Assembly (NCBI RefSeq): GCF_023078275.1
Contig: NC_062973.1
Span: 17,433,456 to 17,497,455 of the forward strand
Origin: Leguminivora glycinivorella
Taxonomy: Eukaryota > Arthropoda > Insecta > Lepidoptera > Tortricidae
Direction: 5' to 3'
DNA length: 64,000 nt
In this document: positions 43,056-54,276 of the stretch, one piece after another
How the letters are laid out: each line of letters begins with the position of its first letter
Position numbering within the stretch: the first letter of the stretch is position 1
Program-made: the position numbers and the translations under genes
The notes under the pieces: generated by a model
Database searches by the model: none
Told to the model about the DNA's origin: nothing
Seen by the model: the letters and a program-made list of their open reading frames with translations, nothing else

Positions 43056-44206
43056 CACAGAACTAAATCAAGATAGAAGGAAAAAGTGTATCTACTTCGC
43101 GTGCGAAAAAGTTAAATAGCGAGCAACATTGTTCGCCGCGCAAGTCAGTCTGCTCCCGACCGCTGCCCGCGAGTGACATACAGTGAAAAATACAAAATGG
43201 GTCGGTATTCGATAATTAACTGTTCAAACACCACCAAAAAAAGCAAGGGTGTTAAACAAAGTGTTTCCTATCATCGGTAAGTACCATTTGTCCTAAAATA
43301 TTTTTTATTAAATAAAAAACACGATTTTCCTATTTTTATCATCAAAACATTAGCTGACGTACGGCCGTCAAACTAGTTTTCCATTGCGGCTTTAATTTGA
43401 CGAGTCCGACTTGGCGTGCGTTTAAAACAAGCGATATAAAAATAGGCTATTCAAACTGTCGAGACAAAGTGAAGGTAGATTTGTTATTTTGTCCTTCGAA
43501 CTCACGTCGAACTTAAGAATAGTGGTGCACCACGGAACTATATCGACATGTATGCTGCGATTTCCTTATTCGATTTAAATCGATTTTGCGAAGCAGTGGA
43601 AATTATAATTATGTTTTTATATTGTTATGAAACTATACATATAAAGTACGAGTGAAAAGTAAATTTAACTTTAAAATAGGTTACAGTTCCGGTATTAACG
43701 TTGAATTTGTGGTCGGCAGAAAAACAAATACAAACATAATACGCTCTATATTTATTATGAATAAAAATAACTCTAAAAATGTGTTAATGGTTAATTATAT
43801 TTATATATTACTAAAAATTGTAACAAATAACATGAGAATAATGCTATGAGTACATGGTCGATTTTCTTAAAAATATTACGATATAATAACTAGTATTAAT
43901 ACCTACCTACTAAAATCTTTGTTCCTGGCCTTAGGCAAATTATATACCTACTAGTGAATTGTTTGTCATCACACGAATACAGGTATATACTTACTTCATT
44001 TCACAACGAAGATGAACATCCGATATTTTTAACTTCGGCGGGCATCCCGCACGCAACCTCCACAATCGATCGAATGGGTTACGCGGCGACAACGTTCCCA
44101 TCACTAAAGTACACTCGTGACGTCATAGGCTCGACACAAAACGTTACACGCTCGGTTTCGCTGTTAATCGCCGAGCATTTTCCTTCTATCTTGATTTAGT
44201 TCTGTG
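43056..44206 (+). mobile_element. 1.15-kb DNA transposon with CACAGAACTAAATCAAG ends, copy B
   Basis: Near-identical to 38151-39292 and in opposite orientation. Right flank TTCTGTAC compares with left flank CTGTGTAC (6 of 8), so the TSD is imperfect here. A few small indels separate the copies, for example an extra AATAAAAATA-like triplet run near 43760. Confidence 0.9.
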
Positions 44207-44860
44207 TTCTGTACTTTATTTTTATGTCCTGGATTCCTCTGTCTTAATTAAATAGTGTACGAAGAATGCTGAGATAATTATCATTAAGGATGCCCCAGCC
44301 ATTCACGGGAATGAAGATAATTAATGGCTTATACATACTCTGTGTATGTACCACTAATATTGCGAATAACATGGGTTTAAAAAAGTCATTTAGATTTAAA
44401 CATATGTTGTTCATAAATATTATGTACGTACCTTTAAAGTTAAGATAAAATGCTTACTTAAAAAAAAAATTAAGAAAATATTACTAGGTATACAATTTGG
44501 GAGACCGAGCTTTGATTGCAAAAAGTATAAAAACTGAGAATGAAGCTTAAAACCTATCTAGATCATTGTTGGCCCCTGCAAACCTGTATAAATAGACATA
44601 CTTACATATAGGACAAATTATAAATCAAGATTTCGAGCCCCTCTGGATATACTTACATAGGTATATTAAAGAATTGCTAAATATTCAAGAATTATTATAG
44701 TTCTACGTACTTGTAAGTTGAACAAACAGCATTTTGTAGTCCCTATTGACCACTTGTAAAGATTTTTTTAAGACATGAGGTTACAAACAAAACTCAGCAA
44801 CAGGCGTTGAAGGAAAAATTGCCAGTCAGCCAGGCTCTTAAAGAAATGTTGGTCAAATTC
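44207..44860. other. No feature recognised
   Basis: AT-rich intron. Confidence 0.3.
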
Positions 44861-45436
44861 TGTTTTTAGGGTTCCGTAGTCAACTAGGAACCCTTATAGT
44901 TTCGCCATGTCTGTCTGTCCGTCCGTCCGTCCGTCCGTCCGACCGTCCGTCCGTCCGTCCGTCCGCGGATAATCTCAGTAACCGTAAGCACTAGAAAGCT
45001 GAAATTTGGTACCAATATGTATATCAATCACGCCAACAAAGTGCAAAAATAAAAAATAGAAAAAAATGTTTTATTAGGGTACCCCCCCTACACGTGAAGT
45101 GGGGGCTGATATTTTTTTTCATTCCAACCCCAACGTGTGATATATTGTTGGATAGGTATTTAAAAATGAATAAGGGTTTACTAAGGTCGTTTTTTGATAA
45201 TATTAATATTTTCGGAAATAATCGCTCCCAAAGGAAAAAAAAGTGCGTCCCCCCCTCTAACTTTTGAACCATATGTTTAAAAAATATGAAAAAAATCACA
45301 AAAGTAGAACTTTATAAAGACTTTCTAGGAAAATTGTTTTGAACTTGATAGGTTCAGTAGTTTTTGAGAAAAATACGAAAAACTACGGAACCCTACACTG
45401 AGCGTGGCCCGACACGCTCTTGGCCGGTTTTTGTAA
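44861..45436 (+). mobile_element. TTTTTAGGGTTCC...CCGGTTTTT element with (CCGT)n, copy 2
   Basis: Close to 17140-17710 over its whole length. The CCGT tract (44919-44966) has about 12 units with one GACC interruption. It ends TCTTGGCCGGTTTTTG. Confidence 0.9.
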
Positions 45437-46124
45437 CTAATAATGTATAAAATAAATGGTAGGTGAAATTATAGAACTGCGTTTTAAAATTGCTGTAACT
45501 GCCGAAACATGACCGCAAAATGAGTAAAAACGTAGGCGATAAAAAGTAACTGAGTTATATCTATAAATCTAGACAAATTGGGGTTGGGCTTATAAAGCTA
45601 GCAATTTACTTAGGTATTTTATTACCAATAATTACAGGTCTACGAAAAGTGTATTTATTTTCAAACGAGTTGCACCATAAAAATATTTGTTGAACTAAGA
45701 GTAATTGTTGGTTAGGTAACGTACCTAACCTGATATTTACGTTTATCAGATATGTGTCGTTTCGATTTACCGCGTTTAAAATTTGACTAAATCAAATTAT
45801 ACGGGGTGTTTTCTATAATACAAACAAATAAATCATATAGGCACTCTTCTCTTCAAAGCACTGCGCTTTTCCTGTTTACGTGTCTACACAGGAAACACAA
45901 TGGTAAATACAATGGTGAATTCACGGTATATTTTACGTATTTATTGGTTTCCGTTTACTTTAAGGAAGGAATTAGCCTAACGAATTGTCGAATTTAATGG
46001 AACACAAAAAAAAACATGACGTAAATTATTTTAATAGTAGGTAGATACGTAGGTAGTTAGGTTCTGTTGTACTTAAATTTAATATTCTTAGAATAGAACA
46101 GTGCAAAATGAAGGTATAAGAATT
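45437..46124. other. Unassigned intron with a worn MITE
   Basis: About 45803-46012 has ACGGGGTGTTTTCTATAATA at the left and TCGAATTTAATGGAACACAA at the right, similar to the ends of the 380-bp MITE family. GGTTAGGTAACGTACCTAACC at 45710-45730 is a short palindrome. Confidence 0.4.
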
Positions 46125-46310
46125 ATATTATCTAAGGGTGGGTTACATTGTGGCGTAGGCGAAAGGCTGGCAACCTGTCACTACAAAATCTCAATTTCGT
46201 TTTCTTATAGCCCCTTTTTGCTAAGAGTGGCACTGAAACTTGAGCAGTTCATGTGCTCTGCCTACTCTTTTATAGGATACAGGCGTGATTGTATATATGT
46301 ATGTATTATC
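46125..46310 (+). mobile_element. SINE-like repeat with (GTAT)n tail, 3' two-thirds
   Basis: GGTTACATTGTGGCGTAGGC, CAACCTGTCACTACAA and ATACAGGCGTGATTGTATA match 37270-37466. Confidence 0.8.
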
Positions 46311-47044
46311 TAAGTGTAATGATCGTTAAATTAAAGAAGAGGTTCAGGTCGTGTCGTACCAGAAGGTGAAGGATTTGACCGGACGAGTTAGAGATTGATC
46401 CACCGACAAGAACACAGCCCTTAAGTAAGAAGAAGAAGAAGAATAATTATCGTTTGAATATCTTTCGACATGGCGCAGTCGGTAGGATACGAACACACGC
46501 TGCTAAAGGTAATCTGAATTCGACTAAAGACTTAAGGGAATGCGTACGGTTTGAACTGTACGTAAATTACCGTTGATAACTGGTTATTCACCACAAAGTC
46601 AATAAATGACCGGTTTCAAAATCCTAAAAGCGCTCTATGTCTTTGATGTACCTAAAAATAAATAAATAAAATCGTTTATTCTCAAAATCAACCCTTTTTG
46701 TTACAATTACTTCTTCTGCCAAATTGCAGGACAGGTTGTTGGCAGAGGGTACTCCTTTACATAAGTGGGCAGAACTAAGTGTTTATATTTTATTTCTTAT
46801 TTTTAATGCAACACAACTCTTGCTCCTCCGCCTTGTATTATACTGCCTACATATTCAAATATTGATTTGTCCAACAATAATAGAAACGCTCATAAATTAA
46901 TCAAAGTTTTGCAGCAGTAAGAGACAGGTCCCATTTACACAGTTCGAGAAATAGCATGGGAATTGATATACACTGCAGCATTCATGCCGTTATGTATTTA
47001 ATACACGTCTTCTAAATGAGTCTTAAATTCGCGGATTTGATAAT
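46311..47044. other. Simple repeats and a LINE tail
   Basis: An (AAG)n tract lies at 46428-46443. 46655-46790 ((AAAT)n, ATCGTTTATTCTCAAAATC, GTTGTTGGCAGAGGGTACTC) reads as the 3' end of a minus-strand LINE. No gene is present. Confidence 0.45.
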
Positions 47045-47200
47045 ATCTGGCTGGCGGTCAGAGTGGTGTAGTGTTTTAAGCACATCAGTCGCGATAGCTG
47101 GAGACCCGGGTTCGATTTCTGGCTTCTCCACCAGTGGGCTTGGTCGCTTTTTCTTTAGTGTATGCTATCTATTTCAGTTTACAATATCTGGGAAATTAAC
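47045..47200 (+). mobile_element. tRNA-derived SINE of a second family
   Basis: GGCGGTCAGAGTGGTGTAGTG (A-box-like) is followed by GACCCGGGTTCGATTTCTGG (B box GGTTCGATTTC) and CTTCTCCACCA, a tRNA-like 3' end, then a tail region TTGGTCGCTTTTTCTTTAG. It cannot be folded as an intact tRNA, so a SINE is more likely. Confidence 0.6.
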
Positions 47201-47451
47201 ATAATTTGCATTAAAATGGACTATTGACTAGTTATGTCAGTTATGTGTTTCCAATCTCAGATTAGTAAGTCGTGCCATTCCTGGGAAAATTATGTATTTA
47301 ATTTTCATTCCATGGAGAATTTGGCAACAAGCAACCTGTCACTGTCGGGCAACTACAAGAGAGCGATAGGGATATGTACGACACGACACGACACGACATT
47401 GTGACGTTATTAGCTAACCCTGTCACGTCATAGAGTCAGCAATGCAATAGT

Positions 47452-47895
47452 TATTTGTTTTACAAGGGGGCAAAGTTGTTGTTTAACCGCACGTGCCAAT
47501 ATTGATACCCGAGCAAGCGAAAGATTCCAATATTGAACCGCGAGCGTAGCGAGTGGTTCAAAAAGTGGAATCTTGAGCGTTGCGAGGGTTTCAAGGCACG
47601 AAGGTTAAACAAACTTTGCCACCGAGTGAAACACAAAATTTTTCACCACACCAACACTATGAAAATATGAACTGTAAAACATCAAAATAAATAAAATACT
47701 TTAATTTATTTAACGTTTAGGATTCAAAATCATCATTTATACGTGAATTCCAACACCCAGCTTTAGGCATCAAGTTAAAATTTGTATGAAATTACTTTGC
47801 ACTCTTGTGGATAAAATTCAATTTTGCTATCTGTAATAAATAGCAAAGAAAGCATTTATCAGTTAGTGTGGTGAAAAAATTTTTATTTACCACTA
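47452..47895 (+). mobile_element. MITE-like element related to 1886-2319
   Basis: It starts TTATTTGTTTTACAAGGGGG and has CGCGAGCGTAGCGAGTGGTT. TTTCACCACACCAACAC is later mirrored by GTTAGTGTGGTGAAAAAA. It is the same architecture as the copies at 1.9 and 31.2 kb but strongly diverged. Confidence 0.55.
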
Positions 47896-48071
47896 ACTTA
47901 GACGTCACAACCCTTCTCTTATACGCCTGTGTTCATGAAATCATACCGATTGAATAGATACCAAATGTAGGTTTCCATATCTGGGGTGACATGAGTGAAC
48001 TTCGATTTCTAAAATATTTGTTGGTCAAGATTACGATATATGTTCAACTCACTGGTTTCAAAAATGATTTA

Positions 48072-48927
48072 TTAGACCTGTACCCCAAAAGCATAAAATT
48101 GTTGTAGTAATTCACCGAATCGCATTTCACCTCGATCTCATATTTAATTTTCGCATTGTGTCTTAATAGTTTTTTTTTCAAGTGGCTGTAAGTTTTAGTC
48201 GCATTTCACCTCGATCGTGCATTTAAATATCGCGTTGTGACTCAATCGTTTATTATTTTAGTCGTTATTAGTTTTAGTCGCATTTCACCTCGACCGTGCA
48301 TTTAATTTTCGCGTTATGACTCAATCGTTAATTACTTTAGTCGCATTTCACCTCGATCGTGTATTGTATTGACGACGTGATTCAACGCAACAGTATGAAG
48401 ATTGAGTAGATTGATGATTCTGTAGACTTGGGTGTAATTCTTAATTTCGGATACTTGGCGTTAAAGAAAGCAAAACAAATGGTCTAAGACACAAAGCGGC
48501 TTTATTACTCCTTAAAAGAAACCTAATTATCTTCTTAAACTAATACAAATCTGCTTTGTTACTACTTAAACTAAAACACAACAGAAAACGTATTAAACGT
48601 AAATTAACGTATCAATTTAATTAGAGTCCCAAACAAACATCGATCGCGGCGAAATGCGTCTACGGTAACATACTACACAAAAAATTTAATTCTACAATTT
48701 AATTATACTAATGTCAAAAGCTACGCGAAAAAGTCGATCACGGCGAAATGCGTCTACGGTAACATACTATACAAAAAATGTAATACTACAATTTAATTCT
48801 ACTAATGTCAAAAGCTACACGAAAAAGTGCGTCAAGTAAAAAAATCTACTGATATCTTTTTCATTCAAAGTGAAATGCGATTCGGTGAATTACTACAACA
48901 ATTTTATGCTTTTGGGGTACAGGTCTA
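48072..48927. mobile_element. 856-bp DNA element with long TIRs and subterminal repeats
   Basis: The left end TTAGACCTGTACCCCAAAAG and right end CTTTTGGGGTACAGGTCTAA are exact mirrors; the arms continue about 60 bp (AATTCACCGAATCGCATTTC). Inside the left end TCGCATTTCACCTCGA occurs four times; inside the right end GCGAAATGCGTCTACGGTAA occurs twice in near-identical units. No transposase is present. Confidence 0.9.
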
Positions 48928-49049
48928 ACAATCTCAAAAATCTAGATATAAGAAAACCTATAGTCATTACTCATTAATGTCATTATGAAAAATAAATATG
49001 ACATCGCACAAAAAAGCACATTCTAAAGTTCACCGCCAGAAGTGATATA

Positions 49050-49674
49050 TTTTTAGGGTTCCGTAGCCAACTAGGAACCCTTATAGTTTCGCCATGTCTG
49101 TCTGTCCGTCCGTCCGTCCGTCCGTCCGTCCGTCCGTCCGTCCGTCCGTCCGTCCGTCCGTCCGTCCGTCCGTCCGTCCGTCCGTCCGTCCGTCCGTCCG
49201 TCCGCGGATAATCTCAGTAACCGTAAGCACTAGAAAGCTGAAATTTGGTACTAATATGTATATCAATCACGCCAACAAAGTGCAAAAATAAAAAATGGAA
49301 AAAAATGTTTTATTAGGGTACCCCCCCCTACATATAAAGTGAGGGCTGATATTTTTTTTAATTTCAACCCCAACGTGTGATATATTTTTGGATAGGTATT
49401 TAAAAATAAATGAGGGTTTACTAAGATCGTTTTTTGATAATATTAATATTTTCGGAAATAATCGCTCCTAAAGGAAAAAAAAGTGCGTCCCCCCCCCTCT
49501 AACTTTTGAACCATATGTTTAAAAAATATGAAAAAAATCACAAAAGTAGAACTTTATAAAGACTTTCTAGGAAAATTGTTTTGAACTTGATAGGTTTTGT
49601 AGTTTTTGAGAAAAATACGAAAAACTACGGAACCCTACACTGAGCGTGGCCCGACACGCTCTTGGCCGGTTTTT
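49050..49674 (+). mobile_element. TTTTTAGGGTTCC...CCGGTTTTT element with (CCGT)n, copy 3
   Basis: Whole-length match to 17140 and 44861, but with a CCGT tract expanded to about 100 bp (roughly 49105-49204, about 25 units). The reading frame through it (Ser-Val-Arg-Pro repeats) is a by-product of the microsatellite. Confidence 0.92.
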
Positions 49675-49754
49675 TAACCGGATATTTCAGTGTTATTATA
49701 ATATGAAGTCTTATTTTTGCTCCTTATATAAATGTCTTTGTTAAATAAACTTCG

Positions 49755-50000
49755 AGGTTTGAGATTCTTTTCACGCTTCCGTGACAAAATAGTACATTAC
49801 GATACAAGTGCGTAAAAAAGGAAGTTCGAAACGAGTGACGATAAATTAGTAGTGTTTTAAATCGACACGAGTTACGAATTTCGTTTTTGCACGGGTATCG
49901 TACGATGTTTTTCAGTACAGATGGCCCTCCGAAGTTTCGACCTGGCATATAATGAACCACTTCTCGCATTAGTGCGTAAAAAAAATACCATCTGTACTGA
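49755..50000. repeat. Inverted-repeat element with CAGTACAGATGG core
   Basis: TTTTTCAGTACAGATGG at 49911 is mirrored by CCATCTGTACTGAAAA at 49998. Outside, CGATACAAGTGCGTAAAAAA and GCACGGGTATCGT are also inverted. Likely two nested short elements. Confidence 0.55.
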
Positions 50001-50224
50001 AAATTCTATTTTTATTCTACCTGGAACATTCAAAAGTTCAAAAGTTCATTCAAGTTATACCCATAATATGTGCCTTTGCAAAAAGGGACAAATTTATCAT
50101 AATTTCTATTCGTGGAAGGAAATGAGTTTATTAAACTTGAAAGATAAGGATTTTTTTAGGTGTGGAAAGCCGGATATTTCAATACAAATATATACATGCG
50201 CTTTAAAACTTCGAAAATAGCGGA

Positions 50225-50410
50225 ATGCGCCATACAAACTTCCACCCCCCCCCATCCCCCATTTAAGAAAGTGGGGGTTAAACAGACACAAATAGTAGCC
50301 TACTTCACTGTCCATCCCTTGAACTGTCTTCATTTAAAAAACAATCACGTTAATTTGTCGCTCCGTTTTGCCGTGAAAGACGGACAAACAAACAGACACA
50401 TATAATAACA
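50225..50410 (-). mobile_element. Helitron-like body fragment, minus strand
   Basis: ACCCCCCCCCATCCCCCATT through CGCTCCGTTTTGCCGTGAAA and GACGGACAAACAAACAGACA is the reverse complement of the interior and 5' part of 40203-40451. The CTAG end is missing. Confidence 0.6.
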
Positions 50411-50567
50411 CTGTAATAACAAGATATGATATTACTGTTGAGGATGGGCAGCGTCACGGGAATGTGGTGCACTCAAATGATAGACACGAGTACACTTTCC
50501 CATTTATAATATTAGTATGGATAGCATTGATGGATGAGTTTATTTTTCATGACGGCTTTGTTTACAG

Positions 50568-50669
50568 CGACTGGGTGTTTGGAGTGAGGTACTGCCAGCT
50601 GAGCAACTTCATCGCCAATGTGACTGTTGCGGCCAGTGTGTTCACGCTTACTGGCATATCTTTTGACAG
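50568..50669 (+). CDS. Tachykinin-like receptor GPCR, exon C (ECL1 and TM3)
   Basis: The acceptor is TTTGTTTACAG|C and the donor GACAG|GTTAGT. The 102 bases enter and leave in phase 2. The exon encodes DWVFGVRYCQLSNFIANVTV, then AASVFTLTGISFD and the first two bases of Arg. It holds the ECL1 Trp, the conserved TM3 Cys that forms the disulfide in class A receptors, and NVTV/SVFTL motifs close to insect tachykinin and natalisin receptors. Its first base completes a Ser codon with exon B. Introns of 25.6 and 7.6 kb flank it. Confidence 0.95.
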
Positions 50670-51862
50670 GTTAGTATCTCATTACTCGATATCGAGATCA
50701 TTATGGGGAACAAAATGTATTGAATCAAGAATGTGAACAGCGCCTTTCTAATGATGACTATTGTGTTTAAAATTTGATTCCAAGTGATTAATATAACTAA
50801 AAAGTAGTCTTAAATTTTGATTTAAAAAAATTTGATTATTTCAGGTGACTAGCTGCAACTGGAATTTAATAATTTTGTATTAGAATAACGAGTATTATAA
50901 AATAAAATACTATGGAAACAATAGGAGATTTGACAACAAGGGCATTTAAAGTGACCCATTTTTAACCGAGGCGATTTTTTGGTCTGAGCGAGCCACGAAA
51001 TTGTCGTAAAGCGAAAGAACATAATACAAAACCAATTCCCGCCAACTAACTTTTTTTTAATTTTCAACATATTGTGATCGGAGTTTCAGACGCTTGGTTT
51101 TCTGCCAAGTCAAACATTTCGGAGCATTTCGGTATGATAATCGACTCCTATTTTATGTGATTTAATAAATTTAATGACAGAAAATATGGAATCCTACGAG
51201 AATTGTAGCAATAATAAAATAATAATAACAAGTTTTGCCATCTACTCGTACACAATTTTATTGCTCGGTAAAATTGTGCAATATGTTTTAATTGTTTGGC
51301 TGTTGGGACCGATTAGAAAATTTTACAATATTATACTCTAGAGTATAAAATGTGATTTTATGTCATCTAACACACAACATAAAGGTGCACTTTTTGAGCC
51401 GGAGAAGTGAAAAAGAGTTATGTTGCTAACAGCGCGGACTAGAACTTAGAGTGCTTTGCGTTATTGCGTTTGCTTTTTTTTAATGTTCTTTTATCATTAT
51501 TTCCAATGAAAATCAGGTACTATTCGCAAACATTATTCCTTAGGATAAAGTAGAGGTTTCGTTACAACCCAGGTCTAAAATGATACGTACATAAAAAAAT
51601 ACTATTTTACCAAACGAGCACCGACGAATGTCGTAAATCAAGTGGTTTCCTGTTCAATAGTAAAGCAGATCATAAATTATATGGTCCCGGACGAGGCTTC
51701 CTCGCTCTTTTTTGGGGTAGTGATAACGTCTTTGTAAGACGATTTACACAGATCCTCTTCCAGAAATCCCAGAGTAATAAGTTTTCATTTCCTTTCATTA
51801 AATCAAATCGTTACGATATTAGGCTATCTTTTGATAGTGAGTAGATAAAGTAGGACGCCTAA
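50670..51862. other. Start of intron 3, no feature recognised
   Basis: AT-rich sequence without coding character or repeats that I recognise. Confidence 0.35.
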
Positions 51863-52093
51863 GGCACTGGTCCCACCGCGAGCTAGTAAACTATGAGCTA
51901 TCGGCTATAAAAGCGAACAAAAGATAATCACTCCCGTGTAAATAAAAGAGACACGGCGATGTTTATAGTTACTCGCCCAGCGGTGAGCTATCAATATCGC
52001 CGTGTCTCTTTTATTTGCACGGGAGTGCTGATCTTTTGTTCGTTTTTATAGACGATAGCTCATAGCTTACAAGCTCGCGGTGGGACCAGTGCC
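51863..52093. mobile_element. PIF/Harbinger-like MITE, copy 1
   Basis: GGCACTGGTCCCACCGCGAG and CTCGCGGTGGGACCAGTGCC are exact mirrors, flanked by TAA (51860-51862, 52094-52096). It is 231 bp and nearly palindromic throughout, with CGCCGTGTCTCTTTTATTTG inside. A TWA duplication is typical of PIF/Harbinger. Confidence 0.9.
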
Positions 52094-52129
52094 TAAAGTA
52101 AGTATAAATGCGTCTTTAAGAGATATTTT

Positions 52130-52635
52130 AATAATAAATAAGTTTTTAATAAATATTGGGGATACCTTACACAGATCAACTTAGCCCCAAACTAAGCAAA
52201 GCTTGTACTATGAGTCCTAAGCGACGATATACATACTTAAATAGATAAATACATAGTTAGGCACTGGTCCCACCGCGAGCTAGTAAGCTATGAGCTATCG
52301 GCTATAAAAACGAACAAAAGATACGAACCCCCGTGCAAATAAAAGAGACACGGCGATTTTAATAGCTCACCGCTAGGCGAGTAACTATAAACATCGCCGT
52401 GTCTCTTTTATTTGCACGGGAGTGATTATCTTTTGTTCGTTTTTATAGCCGATAGCTCATAGCTTACTAGCTCGCGGTGGGACCAGTGCCTTATATATGT
52501 ACATAGAAAACATCCATGACTCAGGAACAAATATCTATGCTCATCACACAAATAAATGCCCTTACCCCATTCGAACCCACGACCGCGGCTCGGCAGGCAG
52601 GGCCACTACCAACTGAGCCAGACCGGTTGTCACAA
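52130..52635 (-). mobile_element. tRNA-derived SINE of a third family, split by a MITE
   Basis: On the minus strand it starts CCGGTCTGGCTCAGTTGGTA (A box), then CGTGGGTTCGAATGGGG (B box), TTGTGTGATGAGCATAGATA and an AT-rich end. The MITE 52260-52490 splits it. Confidence 0.75.
52260..52490. mobile_element. PIF/Harbinger-like MITE, copy 2, inside a SINE
   Basis: Same ends as copy 1 and same length (231 bp), flanked by TTA (52257-52259, 52491-52493). The central 45 bp is in the opposite orientation relative to copy 1, as expected if it was inserted the other way round. Confidence 0.92.
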
Positions 52636-53174
52636 ATAGATATTTTCAAAACCGATCTCTGGTAGATTATTGCAACTTTTTAGACGTTCAAAGTATGGTT
52701 GCACATCTTAAGTTTTAATAGTTATACTATGTTTCGTTTCGACGTTATTTTCGACAAACCTATTACCCTTTCCGCCGCCAGTTTGTAACCAGCTACGATC
52801 GAATATTTTGTACAAAACCAGTTGAGATCGAAAAGTTTTTATCCTATGTTGGAAACTCGTTGCAGGTGCAAAACAAAAAGCGGGTAGGTTTGCCAGATGT
52901 CATTAGATGCCCGAAGGGCAAACAGTTAAGTACTTATAGTACGAGCCCGTCGAAATGGTCGTATTTGTAAAATTGTGATAGCAACTGGTTTCGGAGGATA
53001 AACACTCTTCGATATATAGTCAACTATAGGACAGATTGCCTAAGCCCGTATTTCCATGTTTTACATTATTAATTAGAATGCCACGTGTCAATATCACACA
53101 TACATCCATGAGTTAACGCTTTTATTCTCAAAATAACATTTGAAATTGATCGAGTTTCTGTGCCACTCTTATCA
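52636..53174. other. No feature recognised
   Basis: Intron 3 sequence without recognised structure. Confidence 0.3.
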
Positions 53175-53335
53175 ATGAAGGGGGTTGAAGTAAATTGAAA
53201 TTGTAATATTGCAGTAACAGAGTGCGACCCCATCGCCGATACCACAATTCAGTGTATCTGTATACCTATTTCACAGTCGACTTCTACGACACCCAAGGCC
53301 ATAAAGTGAAGCGGGTGAAATTCTTAATTACCACA
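53175..53335 (-). mobile_element. Degraded SINE-like repeat, minus strand
   Basis: CGATACCACAATTCAGTGTA, TCGACTTCTACGACACCCAA and GCGGGTGAAATTCTTAATTA correspond, with many changes, to the reverse of 37210-37330. Confidence 0.6.
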
Positions 53336-54055
53336 GATATTATTAATTAATTCAGATATTGATGCTATCGCGTAACGTATTAAAAAACGTTAAAAACTCA
53401 TTTTAGAAACTTAGGTCAAAAACAGCGTCAAGAAATATGAAGGTACATGGGTCAAGAAACATGCTGATAAGATATTGATTTGAGGGAATAAAAGATAAAA
53501 TTATATAATTAAGGAACGTTGTAAATCCCCTAAATGTTTTATTTCTTTCATTCTAACTCGCATATGAGTTATAAAGCGGTCGTAAAACTGTTATGATATC
53601 GTATTATTAAGTGTGAGTTGTTTTGACGTCGCATTTTTTAGGTAAATATTTGATACAATACATTGCTTTGATATCTTCAAGGTCTACATTGATCTTGATC
53701 TTGTATTATTTAATTTATTTTATTGAAAAAGTCAATATTTAATTCAATCTGTTAAGTTTTTATATGAATAATCCTTGCTGATTCATGTGAGTGTCTTAAA
53801 ATATTAAATACCTACCATTATTGATGGTCTAAGCCTTGTTGTAACAACGAAGTAAATAATTTGACAGAAAATTTACTCCAATATTTACATCACGTACGAC
53901 CAAACACTACATGCAATATGTAATGCAACGTTTATCATTTTCTGTTCGTATTTCCCCGATACTTGTGTTCAGATTTTTCAAATTGCAAGCTATTCTTGCC
54001 ACGCAGCGTTGTGATTTCAGACGGTATACGAAAATCAAATACATTGTAAGATTTG
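53336..54055. other. No feature recognised
   Basis: AT-rich intron. Confidence 0.3.
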
Positions 54056-54276
54056 TAAGGTACCTACAGCGGGGCAAATCTCGACTGGGGGACAATAATA
54101 AAATTGTAGCTGGTCTATTTTGTCCATGTTTTACAGTGTTTGCATTATTAAATAGAGTGTCCACCGGTTATATTATATATATGGTACATGTAGAACTCAA
54201 CATCATAGTGTAATAATCGAAAAAATGTATCAGGTACAATTGCCCCCCTGTCGAGATTTGCCCCCGCTGTACCTTA
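54056..54276. mobile_element. MITE with AGCGGGGCAAATCTCGAC ends
   Basis: TAAGGTACCTACAGCGGGGC, then AAATCTCGACTGGGGGA, is mirrored by CCCCCCTGTCGAGATTTGCC and CCCGCTGTACCTTA. The arms are about 37 bp and the length is 221 bp; TA at both outer ends suggests Tc1/mariner. Confidence 0.85.

Noticed and set aside
49094..49291. Ser-Val-Arg-Pro repeat open frames on both strands
   Set aside because: They are translations of a CCGT microsatellite inside a mobile element; other copies have different repeat numbers and no conserved frame.
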